Assembly (NCBI GenBank): GCA_049314535.1
Contig: JBMOEX010000112.1
Location: forward strand, 1 to 5,808
DNA length: 5,808 bases
DNA from: LMEP-6097 sp049314535
GTDB taxonomy: Bacteria; Cyanobacteriota; Vampirovibrionia; LMEP-6097
Direction of reading: 5' to 3'
Positions 4,638 to 5,808 of the stretch are shown one piece after another. Position numbers and translations under genes: made by a program. The first letter of the stretch is position 1; each line of letters begins with the position of its first letter. The notes under the pieces were generated by a model. That model was given only the letters and a program-made list of their open reading frames with translations. It was not told where the DNA came from and did not search any database.

Positions 4638-5808
4638 ATGAAATTACTATTTATAATTCTTCTACCTTTACTAACCATAGCCTTACTACCAGTTAAGAAA
4701 TTTAGCCGCTTAGCTTTTTACATAAGTGTTTGCATACTTGGTTCTTTGCCATGGTCGTAAATATCTGCTGGATTTTAACTACTATCTATAGCTATTCATT
4801 CGTTAGATATGACTTTCAAAAAAAAGCTAAAAAATTTCACTTCTTTCTCGCTTTTATACTAAGTACCGTACCTTACTTATACTACTACCAGCCGTACTCA
4901 CAACCTCGCATTTAACTCATTACGCTAATTTTGGTGATAATGCCATTACTAATCTTTCAAGTAAACCTATTACAGCGAGTATTTTACTAGCAATGTTTAT
5001 TATCGGCATGTCCAAGAACTGCGTATTTCCGTTTAATCGCTGGTTACCAAATACCATGCAGACACCTACTCCTATAGCAGCTCTAATCCACTCAGTAGCA
5101 GCTGTTAAAGTAGGTTCTATTTCTTTAATTAAAATCGCGGTCTATATCTATCACTTAGATTTCTTACACAAGCTAAATGCTAATTTCTTTATGACCGGCT
5201 GGCTGACTTACTTATGTGGTTTCACCGCCCTTTACTCAGCTTATAAAGCCTTAAAAACCTCCGATCTGAAAGTTAGATTTTCAGAATCCACAGTAAGCCA
5301 GCTCTCCTACATCATTACAGCCATATTAACTGGTACTCCGACTTCTATACTCGGCGCCAAGCTGCATATCATCACTCACTCGATAGCTAAATGCTGTTTA
5401 TTTTTCATAGCAGGCTTTTATAACTGTGTCTACAGAACCGTAAACACCAGCCAAGTAGCCAGAATCTCACCCTACAAAAAATGGATTACAGTCTCAGTCC
5501 TAATTTCAGGCTTATCTATAGCAGGCTTTCCTTTCCTTGCAGGCTATTTAAGTAAAGATCTGATGTTAATAGAAGAACTACATTCTGGTAACTACGCCGC
5601 AGCGATATTCCTAGTCAGTGGCAGCATTCTAAATCTATTCTATATACTGCCTCTAGCGAAAGCCTCTTTCTTCAATCCTAAGCCAGAGGAAATCGAAAAT
5701 CGAGCTATACCTACTAGCATGAAGATAGCGATCATCCTAGCGACCCTAATTATCATCGCTATTTCTATTTATACTTATACTGTGGTTCGGGTTATAGAGA
5801 GCTTTTAG
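4638..5808 (+). pseudogene. mnhD: Broken MnhD/NuoN-type cation/proton antiporter subunit
   Basis: This is a membrane subunit of the Mrp Na+/H+ antiporter / complex I antiporter superfamily, spread over three reading frames. Frame one (4638-4760) encodes two hydrophobic segments and then stops. Frame two, about 4733-4870, gives WFFAMVVNICWILTTIYSYS and KKFHFFLAFIL and stops at 4913-4915. Frame three, from about 4870 to the TAG at 5806-5808, gives FGDNAITN, then GMSKNCVFPFNRWLPNTMQT-PTPI and HSVAAVKVG. THSIAKCCLFFIAG and GLSIAGFPFLAGYLSKDLML follow later. These match conserved blocks of the family (K in GMSK, H and K in HSVAAVK, HSIAK, AGY-SK). The distance from YSYS to GMSK is about 72 codons against roughly 130 in intact relatives, so about 60 residues are gone. 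The gap covers the TM5 block (LF-FYE) with the essential glutamate. A second gap lies before WFFA. MnhD is preferred over NuoN or NuoM, but the exact paralogue is uncertain. Confidence 0.8.

Noticed and set aside
4730..4915. Separate 61-codon membrane protein starting at TTG
   Set aside because: Its sequence continues the antiporter homology (WFFAMVVNICWILTTIYSYS) and is one frame of the broken gene, not a gene in its own right.
4993..5808. Independent 271-aa antiporter protein
   Set aside because: Homology in the same frame extends upstream of this ATG to about 4870 and the start falls inside a conserved membrane block, so it is the C-terminal part of the pseudogene.

Overview
This is an AT-rich window with five genes or gene fragments on the minus strand and one decayed gene on the plus strand. 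It suggests an alphaproteobacterium, most likely a host-associated, Rickettsiales-like lineage. That placement is an inference. It rests on the low GC, the alphaproteobacterial style of the MutM protein (GESGYFQ before the zinc finger, and loops longer than in the E. coli enzyme), a decaying MnhD-type antiporter gene, and a toxin-antitoxin pair beside a DUF4143 ATPase. No rRNA, tRNA, CRISPR array, insertion sequence or transposase is visible.

Layout from left to right. Positions 1-373 (minus) hold the N-terminal 124 codons of an unrecognised protein that runs off the left edge. Positions 459-2015 (minus) hold a hipBA operon: the HTH antitoxin hipB is followed after 6 nt by the serine/threonine-kinase toxin hipA, with a recognisable promoter and operator-like dyads over the hipB start. 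Positions 2077-2196 (minus) hold a 39-codon protein-like stretch that may be a gene relic, with a small hairpin inside it. Positions 2198-3391 (minus) encode an AAA ATPase with a C-terminal DUF4143 domain. Positions 3392-3550 are a 159-bp intergenic region packed with direct and inverted repeats. Positions 3551-4462 (minus) are mutM (formamidopyrimidine-DNA glycosylase), whose start is fixed by MPELPEVE. Positions 4463-4637 form a divergent promoter region. Positions 4638-5808 (plus) are an MnhD/NuoN-type antiporter-subunit gene broken into three frames, with internal sequence missing.

Functionally, mutM is housekeeping DNA repair. The hipBA operon and the ATPase are accessory genes of the kind that move between genomes. 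The antiporter gene has lost the region that normally carries its essential transmembrane glutamate, so it is best read as a pseudogene with a still-open C-terminal half.

No clear undescribed system is visible. The most interesting unexplained structure is the repeat-rich region before the ATPase. It contains two 27-bp tandem repeats, one carrying a -10-like TATACT and the other overlapping the start codon. It also contains three copies of a CGTAAATT-type motif that could form mutually exclusive hairpins. A 12-bp piece of the tandem repeat recurs upstream of mutM.
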